From positions 832,995-896,994 of the forward strand of contig NZ_KB893654.1 in NCBI RefSeq assembly GCF_000374145.1: a stretch of DNA of 64,000 nucleotides. Reading direction: 5' to 3'. Made by a program: the position numbers and the translations under genes. Source of the DNA: Neomegalonema perideroedes DSM 15528. GTDB taxonomy: Bacteria > Pseudomonadota > Alphaproteobacteria > Rhodobacterales > Rhodobacteraceae. Positions 1 through 8,832 of this stretch are shown here, in pieces. The notes below the pieces were generated by a model, which searched no databases, was not told where the DNA came from, and worked only from the letters and a program-made list of their open reading frames with translations. Numbering within the stretch: position 1 is the stretch's first letter; every line of letters begins with the position of its first letter.

Positions 1-109
1 CCAGCGCATGCGGGATGGCCTCGGCCTGAATGGGCGTCGGCTCCTTATAGCCCGCTTCGGCGATGGCCTGGAGGAGCGGAGCGGGCAGATTCAGATCGTC
101 AAACGTCAT
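1..109 (-). CDS. DEAD-box RNA helicase, N-terminus only (RhlE-like)
   Basis: Only the first 36 codons are in the window; the gene continues past the left edge. The start codon is the ATG whose complement lies at 107-109. The visible protein begins MTFDDLNL and carries GYKEPTPIQAEAIP, the Q-motif of DEAD-box ATP-dependent RNA helicases, which contacts the adenine of ATP. The short N-terminus with F3 directly before the Q-motif is typical of the RhlE group common in Alphaproteobacteria. Such proteins remodel RNA in ribosome assembly and RNA decay. The Walker A and DEAD motifs lie outside the window, so the subgroup is an inference. Confidence 0.8.
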   Translation of the reverse strand, partial: MTFDDLNLPAPLLQAIAEAGYKEPTPIQAEAIPHAL

Positions 110-818
110 TGACCGTTTAAACTCACGTATGAGATGGCGCCTCGCAAGCCATAGACTGCGGCGTATGGGCAACATGCTCCGCGGCGCGGAGAAAGTCAAA
201 CTTTCGCTGCGACGCGAAGGGTCCGGATGAGCGGCGCGGAAGGACGCGGGCCGGGAGTTTTCGTCGCTCAGGGCCGCAGAAGACGAGGAGGATCCCGGAG
301 CGGCTCCGGTCGGGAGCAGGGCGGCGGGTCGGGCGCGCCTCCTCTCCGCGCAGGGGCGGAAGCCCCGCCAGAGGCCGTAAGGCTTTGGAATGCGGGCGGG
401 AATCCCTCCGGCGCGCGGATCCAGGATCAGAAGCCCCGCCTGAGCCGCGCGCAGGGTCGGGCGCTCAGATGAAGAGGGCGAGAATCCCGGCCTCCTCCGC
501 AAGGGCGCGGCGCGGCGGAGGAAAGCCGTCGTCGGGCCGGGCCTGCGTCTTAAGGATAGGGCGCGGCGGCTCCTGCGGCCGCCGCGGATCGGGCCGCCCC
601 GGCGAACAGCCTTGCGGCCTCTCGGGCGGGGGCGTCGCGCGGGAGGATGATCGGGGACGTCGCGCGGTCGATTTCGTGATTTGCGCATCATCCCTTCGTC
701 CTGAGGCTCGCTTGAGACTTAATATTGCTTTTGCGCTGCGGCGTAGGATGGGTATAGTCGCGCCAGAACCGACGCCGAAGCGAGGCCGCGCCCTCGCGCT
801 GATCTGGAATCCGCGATC
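110..818. other. Intergenic region between divergent helicase and ecm genes
   Basis: About 700 bases with no supported gene. Open frames exist on both strands but have arginine- and proline-rich translations typical of GC-rich non-coding DNA, and no family is recognisable. The region must hold the promoters of the helicase gene and of ecm. No cobalamin riboswitch box was recognised upstream of the B12-dependent ecm. A small RNA cannot be excluded by eye. Confidence 0.5.
731..758 (+). promoter_or_regulatory. Possible sigma-70-type promoter of ecm
   Basis: TTGCGC at 731-736 and TATAGT at 753-758 are separated by 16 bases and lie about 60 bases before the ecm start. The -10 matches the consensus at five of six positions and the -35 at four. 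This is a match by eye only; other promoters in this 700-base region are possible. Confidence 0.25.
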
Positions 819-2879
819 ATGTCCGAGCTTAAGTCCGACGCCGCTCCCAAGCCGCCCGTCGCCCGCGACGCCCCTTGGCTCATGCGCACTTACGCCGGCC
901 ATTCCACGGCGGCCAAGTCCAACGCGCTTTATCGCAGCAATCTGGCCAAGGGTCAGACGGGCCTGTCCATCGCCTTCGACCTGCCGACCCAGACCGGCTA
1001 TGATTCCGACGATCCGCTTGCGCGCGGCGAAGTCGGCAAGGTGGGCGTGCCGGTCAGCCATCTCGGCGACATGAAGGCCCTGCTCGACGGCATTCCGCTC
1101 GACCGCATGAACACCTCCATGACGATCAACGCGACGGCGCCTTGGCTGCTCGCGCTCTACATCGCCACGGCGGAGGCTCAGGGCGTCGATCCGAAAAGCC
1201 TGCAAGGCACCACGCAGAACGATCTGATCAAGGAATATCTCTCGCGCGGGGCTTACGTCTATCCGCCCGCGCCCTCGATCCGGCTGGTGGGCGACGTGGC
1301 CGCCTACACCCTCACCGAGGTTCCGAAATGGAACCCCATGAACGTCTGCTCTTATCACCTGCAGGAGGCGGGCGCGACGCCTGAGCAGGAGCTCGCTTAT
1401 GCTCTGGCGACGGCCATCGCGGTTCTGGATTCGCTCAAGGCCCGCAAGGAGATCCCCGCCGAGACCTTGGGTCAGATCCTCGGGCGGCTGTCGTTCTTCG
1501 TGAACGCCGGGATGCGCTTCATCACCGAGATGTGCAAGATGCGCGCTTTCGGCGAGCTCTGGGAGGAGATCGCCGAGACTCGTTATGGCGTCACGGATGA
1601 AAGGCTCCGGCGCTTCCGCTACGGCGTGCAGGTCAACAGCCTCGGCCTGACCGAGCAGCAGCCGGAAAACAACGTCTACCGCATCCTCATCGAGGCTCTC
1701 GCGGTGACGATCTCCAAGAACGCCCGCGCCCGCGCCTTGCAGCTTCCCGCTTGGAACGAAGCGCTGGGCCTGCCGCGGCCTTGGGATCAGCAATGGTCGC
1801 TGCGGATGCAGCAGATTCTCGCCTTCGAGACCGACCTCCTCGAATATGGCGATCTCTTCGACGGCTCTCCGGTGGTGGCGGCCAAGGTCGAGGAGCTGAA
1901 GACCGGCGCCCGCGAGGAGCTGGCCCGCATCGAGGAGATGGGCGGGGCGCTCAACGCTCTGGATTATATGAAGCGTCGCCTTGTGGAATCCAACGCCGCC
2001 CGTCTGGCGCGGATCGAATCCGGCGAGCAGGTGGTCGTGGGCGTGAATAAATACGCCTCCGGCGAGCCCTCGCCGCTTTCGGGCGGAGACGGCGCGATCC
2101 TCGTGGTGGATCCGGCGGTGGAGGCCGAGCAAATCGCCTCGCTCAAGGCTTGGCGCGCCCAGCGCGACGAAAAGGCCGTGCAGGCCGCCCTCGCGGAGCT
2201 GAAATCCGCCGCCAAGGAAGGCCGCAACGTCATGCCGCCTTCGATCATCGCGGCGCGGCTCGGCGCCACGACGGGCGAATGGGGCGGAGCGCTCCGCGAG
2301 ATCTTCGGCGAGTTCCGCGCCCCCACAGGCGTTTCGGCGGCCTCTTCGGCGCCCAGCACCGACCTCACGCGCATGAAGGTCGTGCGTCAGCGCGTGGCCG
2401 AGGTTTCGGATCGCCTCGGGCGGCGCATCAAGATGCTGGTCGGCAAGCCGGGCCTCGACGGCCATTCCAACGGCGCCGAGCAAATCGCCGTGCGCGGCCG
2501 CGATTGCGGCTTTGAAGTCGTCTATGAAGGCATCCGCCTGACTCCCGCCCAGATCGTCAATTCGGCGCTTGAGGAAAGCGTGCATGTGGTGGGGCTGTCC
2601 ATCTTGTCGGGCTCGCATCTGGCGCTCGTCGAGGAGGTGCTGGAGCGCATGAAGGCTCTGGAGATGAACGACGTCATCGTGATCGTCGGCGGCATCATCC
2701 CGGATTCCGACGCCGAATTGCTGCTGAAGTCCGGCGTGACGCGCGTCTATACGCCCAAGGATTTCGACCTCACCAAGATTATGAGCGAGATCGTGGATAT
2801 GGTCGAGGCTCAGGCGGCCGGAGCGTTGTCCAGCGAAGCCGTTTCGGCTTCGCGTCGTGAAAACGCGGCGACGAAATGA
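819..2879 (+). CDS. ecm: (2R)-ethylmalonyl-CoA mutase
   Basis: The 686-residue protein has the architecture of coenzyme-B12-dependent acyl-CoA mutases. The large catalytic barrel occupies about residues 20-520 (PWLMRTYAGHS, FDLPTQTGYDSDDP, NPMNVCSYHLQEAGATP). The C-terminal cobalamin domain is at about 530-660 and carries the DxHxxG signature at D547, H549 and G552. Length and sequence fit the Ecm group (formerly MeaA-like) rather than methylmalonyl-CoA mutase. Ecm interconverts ethylmalonyl-CoA and methylsuccinyl-CoA in the ethylmalonyl-CoA pathway, which replenishes glyoxylate when isocitrate lyase is absent; that fits malate synthase G in this window and the methylotrophic setting. The last 15 or so residues are encoded by a REP-like palindrome (separate entry) and probably form a non-essential tail. 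The gene stands alone and is followed by a terminator. Confidence 0.93.
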   Translation: MSELKSDAAPKPPVARDAPWLMRTYAGHSTAAKSNALYRSNLAKGQTGLSIAFDLPTQTGYDSDDPLARGEVGKVGVPVSHLGDMKALLDGIPLDRMNTSMTINATAPWLLALYIATAEAQGVDPKSLQGTTQNDLIKEYLSRGAYVYPPAPSIRLVGDVAAYTLTEVPKWNPMNVCSYHLQEAGATPEQELAYALATAIAVLDSLKARKEIPAETLGQILGRLSFFVNAGMRFITEMCKMRAFGELWEEIAETRYGVTDERLRRFRYGVQVNSLGLTEQQPENNVYRILIEALAVTISKNARARALQLPAWNEALGLPRPWDQQWSLRMQQILAFETDLLEYGDLFDGSPVVAAKVEELKTGAREELARIEEMGGALNALDYMKRRLVESNAARLARIESGEQVVVGVNKYASGEPSPLSGGDGAILVVDPAVEAEQIASLKAWRAQRDEKAVQAALAELKSAAKEGRNVMPPSIIAARLGATTGEWGGALREIFGEFRAPTGVSAASSAPSTDLTRMKVVRQRVAEVSDRLGRRIKMLVGKPGLDGHSNGAEQIAVRGRDCGFEVVYEGIRLTPAQIVNSALEESVHVVGLSILSGSHLALVEEVLERMKALEMNDVIVIVGGIIPDSDAELLLKSGVTRVYTPKDFDLTKIMSEIVDMVEAQAAGALSSEAVSASRRENAATK
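2823..2866. repeat. REP-like palindrome inside the 3' end of ecm
   Basis: The 44 bases match the tandem elements at 14780-14944 almost throughout: outer arms GCGTTGTC/GAAAACGC, an inner CGAAGCC-TTTCGGCTTCG hairpin, and the shared CGCGTCG segment. It lies within the ecm frame and encodes roughly residues 669-683, just before the stop codon at 2877-2879. Confidence 0.7.
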
Positions 2880-2960
2880 ATCAGGGCCTTTGAACGACCC
2901 CTTGGGGTCGGAAAAGGCCCGAAAGCCCGCCGCCTGATCTGTCCTGAGGCGCCTTTGAAC

Positions 2961-2992
2961 AGCCCGCTCCGGAGCGCCGGGGCGGGCTTTTT
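2961..2992 (+). terminator. Rho-independent terminator of ecm
   Basis: AGCCCGC at 2961-2967 pairs with GCGGGCT at 2982-2988 and is followed by a T run to 2992. A smaller hairpin (GACCCC/GGGGTC, about 2895-2909) lies between it and the stop codon. Confidence 0.75.
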
Positions 2993-3112
2993 CTGTTCAA
3001 GGCCCCAGCCCGAATCTGACTGTTTCTCCGCTCCGGCTTGTCGGCCTCTGGAGAAAACCGCATAAGCCTCCCCATATCCCTGACGACAAAACCGAATCCC
3101 GAGGAAATCCCT

Positions 3113-3730
3113 ATGACCAAGCTGTTTTACGCGCCCGGAGCCTGCTCCCTCGCGCCGCATATCGTTCTGGAGTGGATCGGCGCGCCCTATGAGGCCCATC
3201 GCGTGACTTACGGCTCGCCGGAGCTGGTCGCGGTGAATCCCTCGGGCGCGGTGCCTGCGCTTCGGGAGGAGGACGGTTGGATTCTGACTCAGGCGGGCGC
3301 GATCCTCGAATATCTGGCGGCCAAGCATCCGGAGGCGAAGCTTTCGGGCGGCGAGGGCCTGCGCGCGGCGGCCGAGGCGCATCGCTGGTCGAGCTTCTTC
3401 ACGGGGGATCTGCATCCCTCCTTCTACCCGGTCTTCATGGCCGACCGCTACACCACGGACCGCTCCGAGGCGGGGCTTGCGGCGACCCGCGCGGCGGGCC
3501 TTGATCTGGTGCGCAAGCGCTTCAAGATCCTCAACGACCATCTTCAGGGCCGCGAATGGATCCTTGAGGGCCGTTCGGTCATGGACGCCTACGCCTTCCC
3601 GATGATCCGTTGGGGCCGGGCCAAGCTGCCCGAGGGCATGGGCGCCTATCCGAACGTCATGGCGCTGCATGACCGCCTCGCCGCCGACGAAGGGGTCAAG
3701 ACGGTCCTCGCGCGGGAAGCCGCGAAGTGA
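3113..3730 (+). CDS. Glutathione S-transferase, beta/GstA-like
   Basis: A 205-residue cytosolic protein. The thioredoxin-fold domain (about 1-80) starts with KLFYAPGACSLAPHI, the beta-class GST signature with the characteristic Cys near residue 10, followed by NPSGAVPAL (cis-Pro loop) and a TQAGAILEYL glutathione-binding segment. The helical C-terminal domain covers about 90-200. The start at 3113 is chosen over the upstream in-frame ATG at 3038 because it is preceded by GAGGAA and matches the family N-terminus. The gene overlaps the next one by four bases, so both are probably translated together. GSTs conjugate glutathione to electrophiles; the partner gene suggests detoxification of quinones or other aromatic electrophiles. 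Confidence 0.88.
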   Translation: MTKLFYAPGACSLAPHIVLEWIGAPYEAHRVTYGSPELVAVNPSGAVPALREEDGWILTQAGAILEYLAAKHPEAKLSGGEGLRAAAEAHRWSSFFTGDLHPSFYPVFMADRYTTDRSEAGLAATRAAGLDLVRKRFKILNDHLQGREWILEGRSVMDAYAFPMIRWGRAKLPEGMGAYPNVMALHDRLAADEGVKTVLAREAAK

Positions 3731-5241
3731 CCAGCGGAATTCATCACGTCACGCTGGTGACGCGGCGGGTGCAGGCCAATGTGGATTTCTACGTCGGCTT
3801 CCTCGGCCTCCGCCTCGTCAAGCGCACGGCCGGCTACGCCGACCCCACGCAGCTGCATCTGTTCTACGGCGACCGCGTGGGCGCGCCCGGGACTCTGCTG
3901 ACCTTCCTCGTCTGGGAGGACGGCGCCCCGGGCCGCGCCGGACATGGGCAAATCGGAGAGGTGGCGCTCTCCGTGCCGAAAGAGAGCCTCGGCCATTGGC
4001 TGACGCGGGCGATGGAGCATCGCGTTCCGCATGAAAGCCCGAGCCGCGAATTCGGCGAGACGGTCCTGCGTCTGAAGGATCCGGACGGGGTGATCGTCAA
4101 GCTGGTCGGGGCGGAGGCTCCGGAAGGGGCCGCCCCCGAGGAGATGGCGCCCATCCGCATTCGGGCCGCGACTCTGCTGACCGAAAAGCCCGAAGAAACC
4201 GCCGCTTTCGTGGCGCGCTTCGGCTATCGGCCGGGGCCGCGCGAGGGCTCGATTCAGCGGATGCTCTCGGAGACCGACGCTCTGGACGTCCGCGACGCGA
4301 GCGGATTTTATCCCGGCGTCGCGGGGGCGGGAGCGGCGGATCACGTCGCCTTTCGCGCGCCGGACGAAGCGGCGGTGCGGGCTCTGGCGGCGGAGTTTTC
4401 GGCGGAAGGGGCGGAGACCTCGCTCCGGGACCGGAAATATTTCTTCTCCTTCTACGTCCGCGAGCCGGGCGGCTCTCTGATCGAATGCGCCTCCGACGGG
4501 CCGGGCTTCCTGCTCGACGAGCCGGAGGAGACTCTCGGGACGAGGCTGTTCTTCCCGCCCCGCGCCCAAGGCGTCGAGGATCTGGCGGCCATGCTGCCGC
4601 AATTCGCCCTCCCCGGCGCGCCTCGGCGGCCTCGGCGGGATTTGCCCTTCGTCCATCGCTTCCGCGATCCCGAAGGCGCGGAGCCCGACGGCTCGACGCT
4701 GATCCTGCTCCATGGCTCGGCGGGGATGGAGGCGGATCTGATGCCCTTCGCCGCGCGGGTCGCGCCGCGCGCCACGTTGCTGGGTCTGCGGGGCCGCAGC
4801 ATCGAGGAGGGGAGCCATCGCTGGTTCCGGCGTCTGCCGGGGCGGCGCTTCGATCAGGAGGACGTCCGCGCCGAGGCCGAGGCTCTGGTCTGGACTCTGG
4901 AGGAGGCGCAGCGGGCCTATGGGCTGGATCCCGAGCGGGTCGCGGTTCTGGGCTGGTCCAATGGCGCGAACCTTCTCGGAGCGGCGATGCTGCTCCATCC
5001 GGGGGCGATCCGGCGGGGGATCCTGCTGCGTCCGCAGATGGTGCTGGAGGCCGAGCCCGGCGCGGCCCCCGCGCCTGCCGAAGCGCTTCTGCTGACCGGC
5101 GCGAGCGATCCTTCCGCGGAGCCCCTTGCGGAGGCTCTGAGGCGGGCCGGGGCCTCGGCGGAGCTTCAGCAGGCCGCGCTCGGGCATAATCCGACGCCCA
5201 ATGACGAAGAGATCCTGCGGGCCTGGCTGAAGCGCGCTTGA
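3727..5241 (+). CDS. Fused VOC ring-cleaving dioxygenase-like and alpha/beta hydrolase protein
   Basis: The 504-residue protein joins two families. Residues 1 to about 300 form a tandem vicinal-oxygen-chelate unit like the hydroquinone dioxygenases MhqO/PcpA: GIHHVTLVT near the N-terminus, DHVAFRAP near 200, and GGSLIECASD near 250 supply the expected two His and one Glu metal ligands. Residues from about 300 are an alpha/beta hydrolase of the carboxylesterase/phospholipase type (MhqD-like), with nucleophile elbow GWSNGAN, an Asp in LTGASDPS and a His in ALGHNP. Bacillus subtilis MhqO and MhqD are separate proteins in quinone-stress operons. Translation starts at GTG 3727, overlapping the GST stop codon as GTGA. 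The fusion and the GST neighbour suggest quinone detoxification; the substrate is inferred. Confidence 0.8.
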   Translation: MTSGIHHVTLVTRRVQANVDFYVGFLGLRLVKRTAGYADPTQLHLFYGDRVGAPGTLLTFLVWEDGAPGRAGHGQIGEVALSVPKESLGHWLTRAMEHRVPHESPSREFGETVLRLKDPDGVIVKLVGAEAPEGAAPEEMAPIRIRAATLLTEKPEETAAFVARFGYRPGPREGSIQRMLSETDALDVRDASGFYPGVAGAGAADHVAFRAPDEAAVRALAAEFSAEGAETSLRDRKYFFSFYVREPGGSLIECASDGPGFLLDEPEETLGTRLFFPPRAQGVEDLAAMLPQFALPGAPRRPRRDLPFVHRFRDPEGAEPDGSTLILLHGSAGMEADLMPFAARVAPRATLLGLRGRSIEEGSHRWFRRLPGRRFDQEDVRAEAEALVWTLEEAQRAYGLDPERVAVLGWSNGANLLGAAMLLHPGAIRRGILLRPQMVLEAEPGAAPAPAEALLLTGASDPSAEPLAEALRRAGASAELQQAALGHNPTPNDEEILRAWLKRA

Positions 5242-5260
5242 GGCGAGACGACATGACGAA

Positions 5261-5290
5261 GGCCCGGAGGTCTCCCTCCGGGCCTTCTTT
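5261..5290. terminator. Shared terminator between convergent genes
   Basis: A perfect 10-base-pair stem, GGCCCGGAGG at 5261-5270 with CCTCCGGGCC at 5275-5284, is followed by TTCTTT on the plus strand. It lies between the convergent hydrolase fusion gene and pntB and may serve both. Confidence 0.75.
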
Positions 5291-5309
5291 CGATTCTCAG
5301 GCGGAAAGA

Positions 5310-6746
5310 TCAGGCGATCTTGGTCAGCAGCTCGTCCAGCGACTTCTTGGCGTCGCCGTAGAACATCCGGGTGTTGTCCTTATAGAAGAGCGGGTTCTCG
5401 ATGCCCGAATAGCCCGTTCCGGCGCCGCGCTTGCTGACGAAGACCTGCTTCGCCTTCCAGACCTCCAGCACCGGCATGCCGGCGATGGGCGAGTTCGGAT
5501 CCTCCTGCGCGGCGGGATTCACCACGTCGTTGGAGCCGATGACGATGGCCACGTCGGTCTCCGGGAAGTCGTCGTTGATCTCGTCCATCTCCAGAACGAT
5601 GTCGTAGGGCACCTTGGCCTCCGCGAGCAGCACGTTCATATGCCCCGGCAGACGGCCCGCCACCGGATGAATGCCGAAGCGCACGTTCTTGCCCTTGGCG
5701 CGCAGACGCCGCGTCAGCTCGGAGACCGATTGCTGCGCCTGAGCCACCGCCATGCCGTAGCCCGGCACGATGATGACGCTGTCGGCGTCGTTGAGCGCGG
5801 CGGCCACGCCGTCGGCGTCGATGGCGATCTGCTCGCCCGCGATCTCCATGGCGGGGCCTTTCGCCGCGCCGCCGAAGCCGCCGAGGATCACCGAGACGAA
5901 GGAGCGGTTCATCGCCTTGCACATGATGTAGCTCAGAATGGCGCCCGAAGAGCCCACCAGAGCGCCCACCACGATCAGCAGGTCATTGCCCAGCGTGAAG
6001 CCGATGGCCGCGGCCGCCCAACCCGAATAGCTGTTGAGCATGGAGACCACCACGGGCATGTCGGCGCCGCCGATGCCCATGATCAGATTCCAGCCGATGA
6101 AGCCCGCGATGACGGCGGTCAGCACCACGGTCCAGAGGCCCGCGCCCGCCAGATACATGATCCCGAGGATCACGCAGAGCGCCAGAGCGCCCGCGTTGAG
6201 CATATGGCCGCCGGGCAGCTGCTTGGGTTTGCCGTCGACCTTGCCCGCGAGCTTGCCGAAGGCGATGACCGAGCCGGTGAAGGTCACCGCGCCGATGAAG
6301 ACGCCGAGGAAGACCTCGACCTTCATGATGTTCAGCTCGACGCCGCTCTTATGCGCCAGCACGCCCGCGAATCCGGTGAGAGCCCTGCGAGCCTCCTCGC
6401 CGAGGCCCGCGACGTGCCGCGCCTCCATTTCGGCGTTGATCGCGATGAAGACCGCCGCGAGGCCGACCAGCGAATGCATGGCCGCCACGAGCTGAGGCAT
6501 CTCGGTCATGCCGACGCGCTTGGCGAGCATCGCGCCGCCGATCGCGCCGGGAATCGCCATGAGCAGCACCAGCCATCCGCCGCCGACGCCCGGCGTCAGC
6601 AGAGTGGCGAAGAAGGCCAGCGCCATGCCGACCACGCCATACCAGACCGCGCGTTTCGCGCTTTCCTGATTCGACAATCCGCCCAGCGAGAGGACGAAGA
6701 GCACCGCCGCCACGACATAGGCGGCTGAAACCAATCCCAAAGGCAT
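5310..6746 (-). CDS. pntB: NAD(P) transhydrogenase subunit beta
   Basis: A 478-residue inner-membrane subunit of the proton-translocating transhydrogenase. The N-terminal two thirds hold many hydrophobic helices; the C-terminal soluble domain III binds NADP(H) and shows [14 protein letters not shown] and [21 protein letters not shown], both typical. The complex uses the proton gradient to reduce NADP+ with NADH. It starts 10 bases after the pntA stop codon, so the two form an operon. In this C1 setting PntAB can convert the NADH from formaldehyde and formate oxidation into NADPH for biosynthesis. Confidence 0.96.
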   Translation of the reverse strand: MPLGLVSAAYVVAAVLFVLSLGGLSNQESAKRAVWYGVVGMALAFFATLLTPGVGGGWLVLLMAIPGAIGGAMLAKRVGMTEMPQLVAAMHSLVGLAAVFIAINAEMEARHVAGLGEEARRALTGFAGVLAHKSGVELNIMKVEVFLGVFIGAVTFTGSVIAFGKLAGKVDGKPKQLPGGHMLNAGALALCVILGIMYLAGAGLWTVVLTAVIAGFIGWNLIMGIGGADMPVVVSMLNSYSGWAAAAIGFTLGNDLLIVVGALVGSSGAILSYIMCKAMNRSFVSVILGGFGGAAKGPAMEIAGEQIAIDADGVAAALNDADSVIIVPGYGMAVAQAQQSVSELTRRLRAKGKNVRFGIHPVAGRLPGHMNVLLAEAKVPYDIVLEMDEINDDFPETDVAIVIGSNDVVNPAAQEDPNSPIAGMPVLEVWKAKQVFVSKRGAGTGYSGIENPLFYKDNTRMFYGDAKKSLDELLTKIA

Positions 6747-6756
6747 TTCAACCCCC

Positions 6757-8331
6757 TTACGACTTCTGGAACATGGCGAGCATCCGGCGCGTGACCATGA
6801 AGCCGCCGACGATGTTCACGGCGGTCATGAGCACGGCCAAAGCCGCAAGGATCTTCACGAGCGAGACGTCCGAGCCGATCTGCAGAATCGCGCCGACGAT
6901 CACGATGGAGGAGATCGCGTTGGTCACCGCCATGAGCGGCGTATGCAGCGAATGGGCGACGTTCCAGATCACCTGAAAGCCCACGAAGACCGCCAGAGCG
7001 AAGACGATCATATGCTGCATGAAGCTCGCCGGAGCGAACCCGCCGAGGATCAGCAGAAAGCCCGCCATGGCCGCCAGCAGGCCGACCTGATTGCGCGTGC
7101 TTTTCTTGAAATTCGCGACCTCAAGCGCGCGCTTCTCCTCATGGGTCAGCTCCTTGGGCTTCTCCTTGGGCTTTTGCGCGGCGATGGCCTGAATCTTCGG
7201 CGGCGGCGGCGGGAAGGTGATCGCGCCGTCATAGGTCACGGTGGCGCCGCGGATCACGTCGTCCTCCATGTTGTGGACGACCTGACCATCCTTGCCGGGG
7301 GTCAGATCGGACATCATATGGCGGATGTTCGTCGAATACAGGCTGGAGGCCTGCGAAGCCATGCGGCTCGGGAAATCGGTGTAGCCGACCACGGTCACGC
7401 CGTTGTCGCTGACGATCTTCTGATCCGGAACCGTCAGATCGCAGTTGCCGCCGCGCTCGGCGGCGAGATCCACGACCACCGAGCCGGGCTTCATCGCCTC
7501 GACCATGTCCTTCAGCCAGAGCTTGGGGGCGTCGCGGCCGGGGATGAGCGCCGTGGTGATCACGATGTCCATATCCGGGGCCAGCTCGCGGAATTTCTTG
7601 AGCTGGGCCTCGCGGAACTCCGGCGAGCTGGGGGCCGCGTAGCCGCCCGTGGCGGCGCCGTCGGTCTGCTGCTCCGAGAAGTCGAGATAGACGAATTCCG
7701 CGCCCATGGACTCGATCTGCTCGGCCACTTCCGGCCGCACGTCGAAGGCGTAGACCATGGCGCCGAGCGAGGTCGCCGCGCCGATGGCCGCAAGGCCCGC
7801 CACGCCCGCGCCCACCACCAGCACCTTGGCCGGGGGCACCTTGCCCGCCGCCGTGACCTGTCCGGTGAAGAAGCGGCCGAAATTGGCGCCGGCCTCGATC
7901 ACCGCGCGATAGCCCGCGATGTTGGCCATGGAGGAGAGGGCGTCCATCTTCTGGGCGCGCGAGATGCGCGGCACCATGTCCATGGCGACGACGTTGGTCC
8001 CGATCTCCTTGGCCTGCTCCAGAAGCTCTTTATTCTGGGCCGGGTAGAAAAAGGAGATGAGCAGCTGTCCCTTGCGGGTGAGCTTCAGCTCCTCCGGGGT
8101 CGGAGGGCGGACCTTCGCCACGATCTCGGCCTCGGCGAAGAGGGCCTCCGTCGAGGGGACCACGCGCACGCCCGCTTTTTCATAAGCGGCGTCGGAGAAT
8201 CCGGCCTTTACGCCCGCGCCCGATTCGATCAGGCAAACATAGCCCAGCTTTTGAAGCTGCAAGGCGCTGTCGGGCGTCATCGCCACGCGCGATTCGCCTG
8301 CGAAACTTTCTTTCGGCGCCCCGATCTTCAT
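6757..8331 (-). CDS. pntA: NAD(P) transhydrogenase subunit alpha (full length)
   Basis: The 524-residue protein carries the NAD(H)-binding domain I ([20 protein letters not shown] at the start, [15 protein letters not shown] Rossmann segment near 175) and a C-terminal membrane part of four hydrophobic helices (about 410-515). It is thus the undivided alpha subunit, about the size of the Escherichia coli protein, rather than the split PntAA/PntAB form found in some Alphaproteobacteria such as Rhodospirillum rubrum. A charged, proline-rich linker ([17 protein letters not shown]) joins the two parts. The ATG is preceded by GGAAGACC. It is the first gene of pntAB. Confidence 0.96.
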   Translation of the reverse strand: MKIGAPKESFAGESRVAMTPDSALQLQKLGYVCLIESGAGVKAGFSDAAYEKAGVRVVPSTEALFAEAEIVAKVRPPTPEELKLTRKGQLLISFFYPAQNKELLEQAKEIGTNVVAMDMVPRISRAQKMDALSSMANIAGYRAVIEAGANFGRFFTGQVTAAGKVPPAKVLVVGAGVAGLAAIGAATSLGAMVYAFDVRPEVAEQIESMGAEFVYLDFSEQQTDGAATGGYAAPSSPEFREAQLKKFRELAPDMDIVITTALIPGRDAPKLWLKDMVEAMKPGSVVVDLAAERGGNCDLTVPDQKIVSDNGVTVVGYTDFPSRMASQASSLYSTNIRHMMSDLTPGKDGQVVHNMEDDVIRGATVTYDGAITFPPPPPKIQAIAAQKPKEKPKELTHEEKRALEVANFKKSTRNQVGLLAAMAGFLLILGGFAPASFMQHMIVFALAVFVGFQVIWNVAHSLHTPLMAVTNAISSIVIVGAILQIGSDVSLVKILAALAVLMTAVNIVGGFMVTRRMLAMFQKS

Positions 8332-8832
8332 AAGGTCTTCCTCCGCATTTCTGATCCCCCAGACGTCGTTTTAGCGCGGCGAGGGCCGCGTTCCGAACGA
8401 AACGGCGCCCCGGAATCCCGCATCTCCGCGCCTTTGCGGCCGCGCCGGAGGAGACTCCGGCTCAAACCTCCGCCCTGGGGCTGAGGCTTCAGGCGGACCA
8501 CCCGGGGGTTCCCTGAAGGCGTGACGACGCAGGGCGCGGCGAGGCTCGCCGGACGCTCGACGCCTATACATCCGGCGTGTTCGGCTCAGGTCAAGCCCGC
8601 CATAGAGCCTATTGGGGGTCGGGCGCGCGATTTTCGCGCGATTTCCTCACTTCATCGCCGCGCGTCCGCGATTCATGACGGCGCCGGGATCTTCCGGCGC
8701 CCTTTCTTATCTCCTTCTTAAGGTGGAGGCCGGAGAGGCGCGCGACGGGTGGCGCCCCGCGCGCGACGGCGCCAAGATGGTCGGCGAAAGGGCCGCAGAA
8801 CGCCCGTCGTGAAGAATTTCGGGAGGAAGACC
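8332..8832. other. Divergent intergenic region pntA-moxR with hairpins
   Basis: About 500 bases without a supported gene, containing the promoters for pntAB (minus) and the moxR operon (plus). Two hairpins are visible: CGCGCGA/TCGCGCG around 8624-8641 and the stronger one at 8680-8701. The short open frames here have no recognisable features. Confidence 0.45.
8680..8707 (+). terminator. Terminator-like hairpin ahead of moxR
   Basis: GGCGCCGG at 8680-8687 pairs with CCGGCGCC at 8694-8701 and is followed by CTTTCTT. It points along the plus strand although no plus-strand gene precedes it within the divergent gap, so it may end a short leader or small RNA, or act as an attenuator for the moxR operon. 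Confidence 0.4.

Noticed and set aside
110-818. Cobalamin riboswitch upstream of ecm
   Set aside because: The B12-box consensus was not recognised by eye. A covariance-model search would settle this.
385-1074. Open frame of 229 codons overlapping the start of ecm
   Set aside because: Arg/Pro/Ser-rich translation without a recognisable family, in a different frame from ecm, and without a convincing ribosome-binding site.
465-2618. Long open frame (717 codons) on the minus strand
   Set aside because: It lies antisense to ecm, which has full family similarity. The translation is Arg/His/Gly-rich and matches no family; GC-rich DNA produces such shadow frames.
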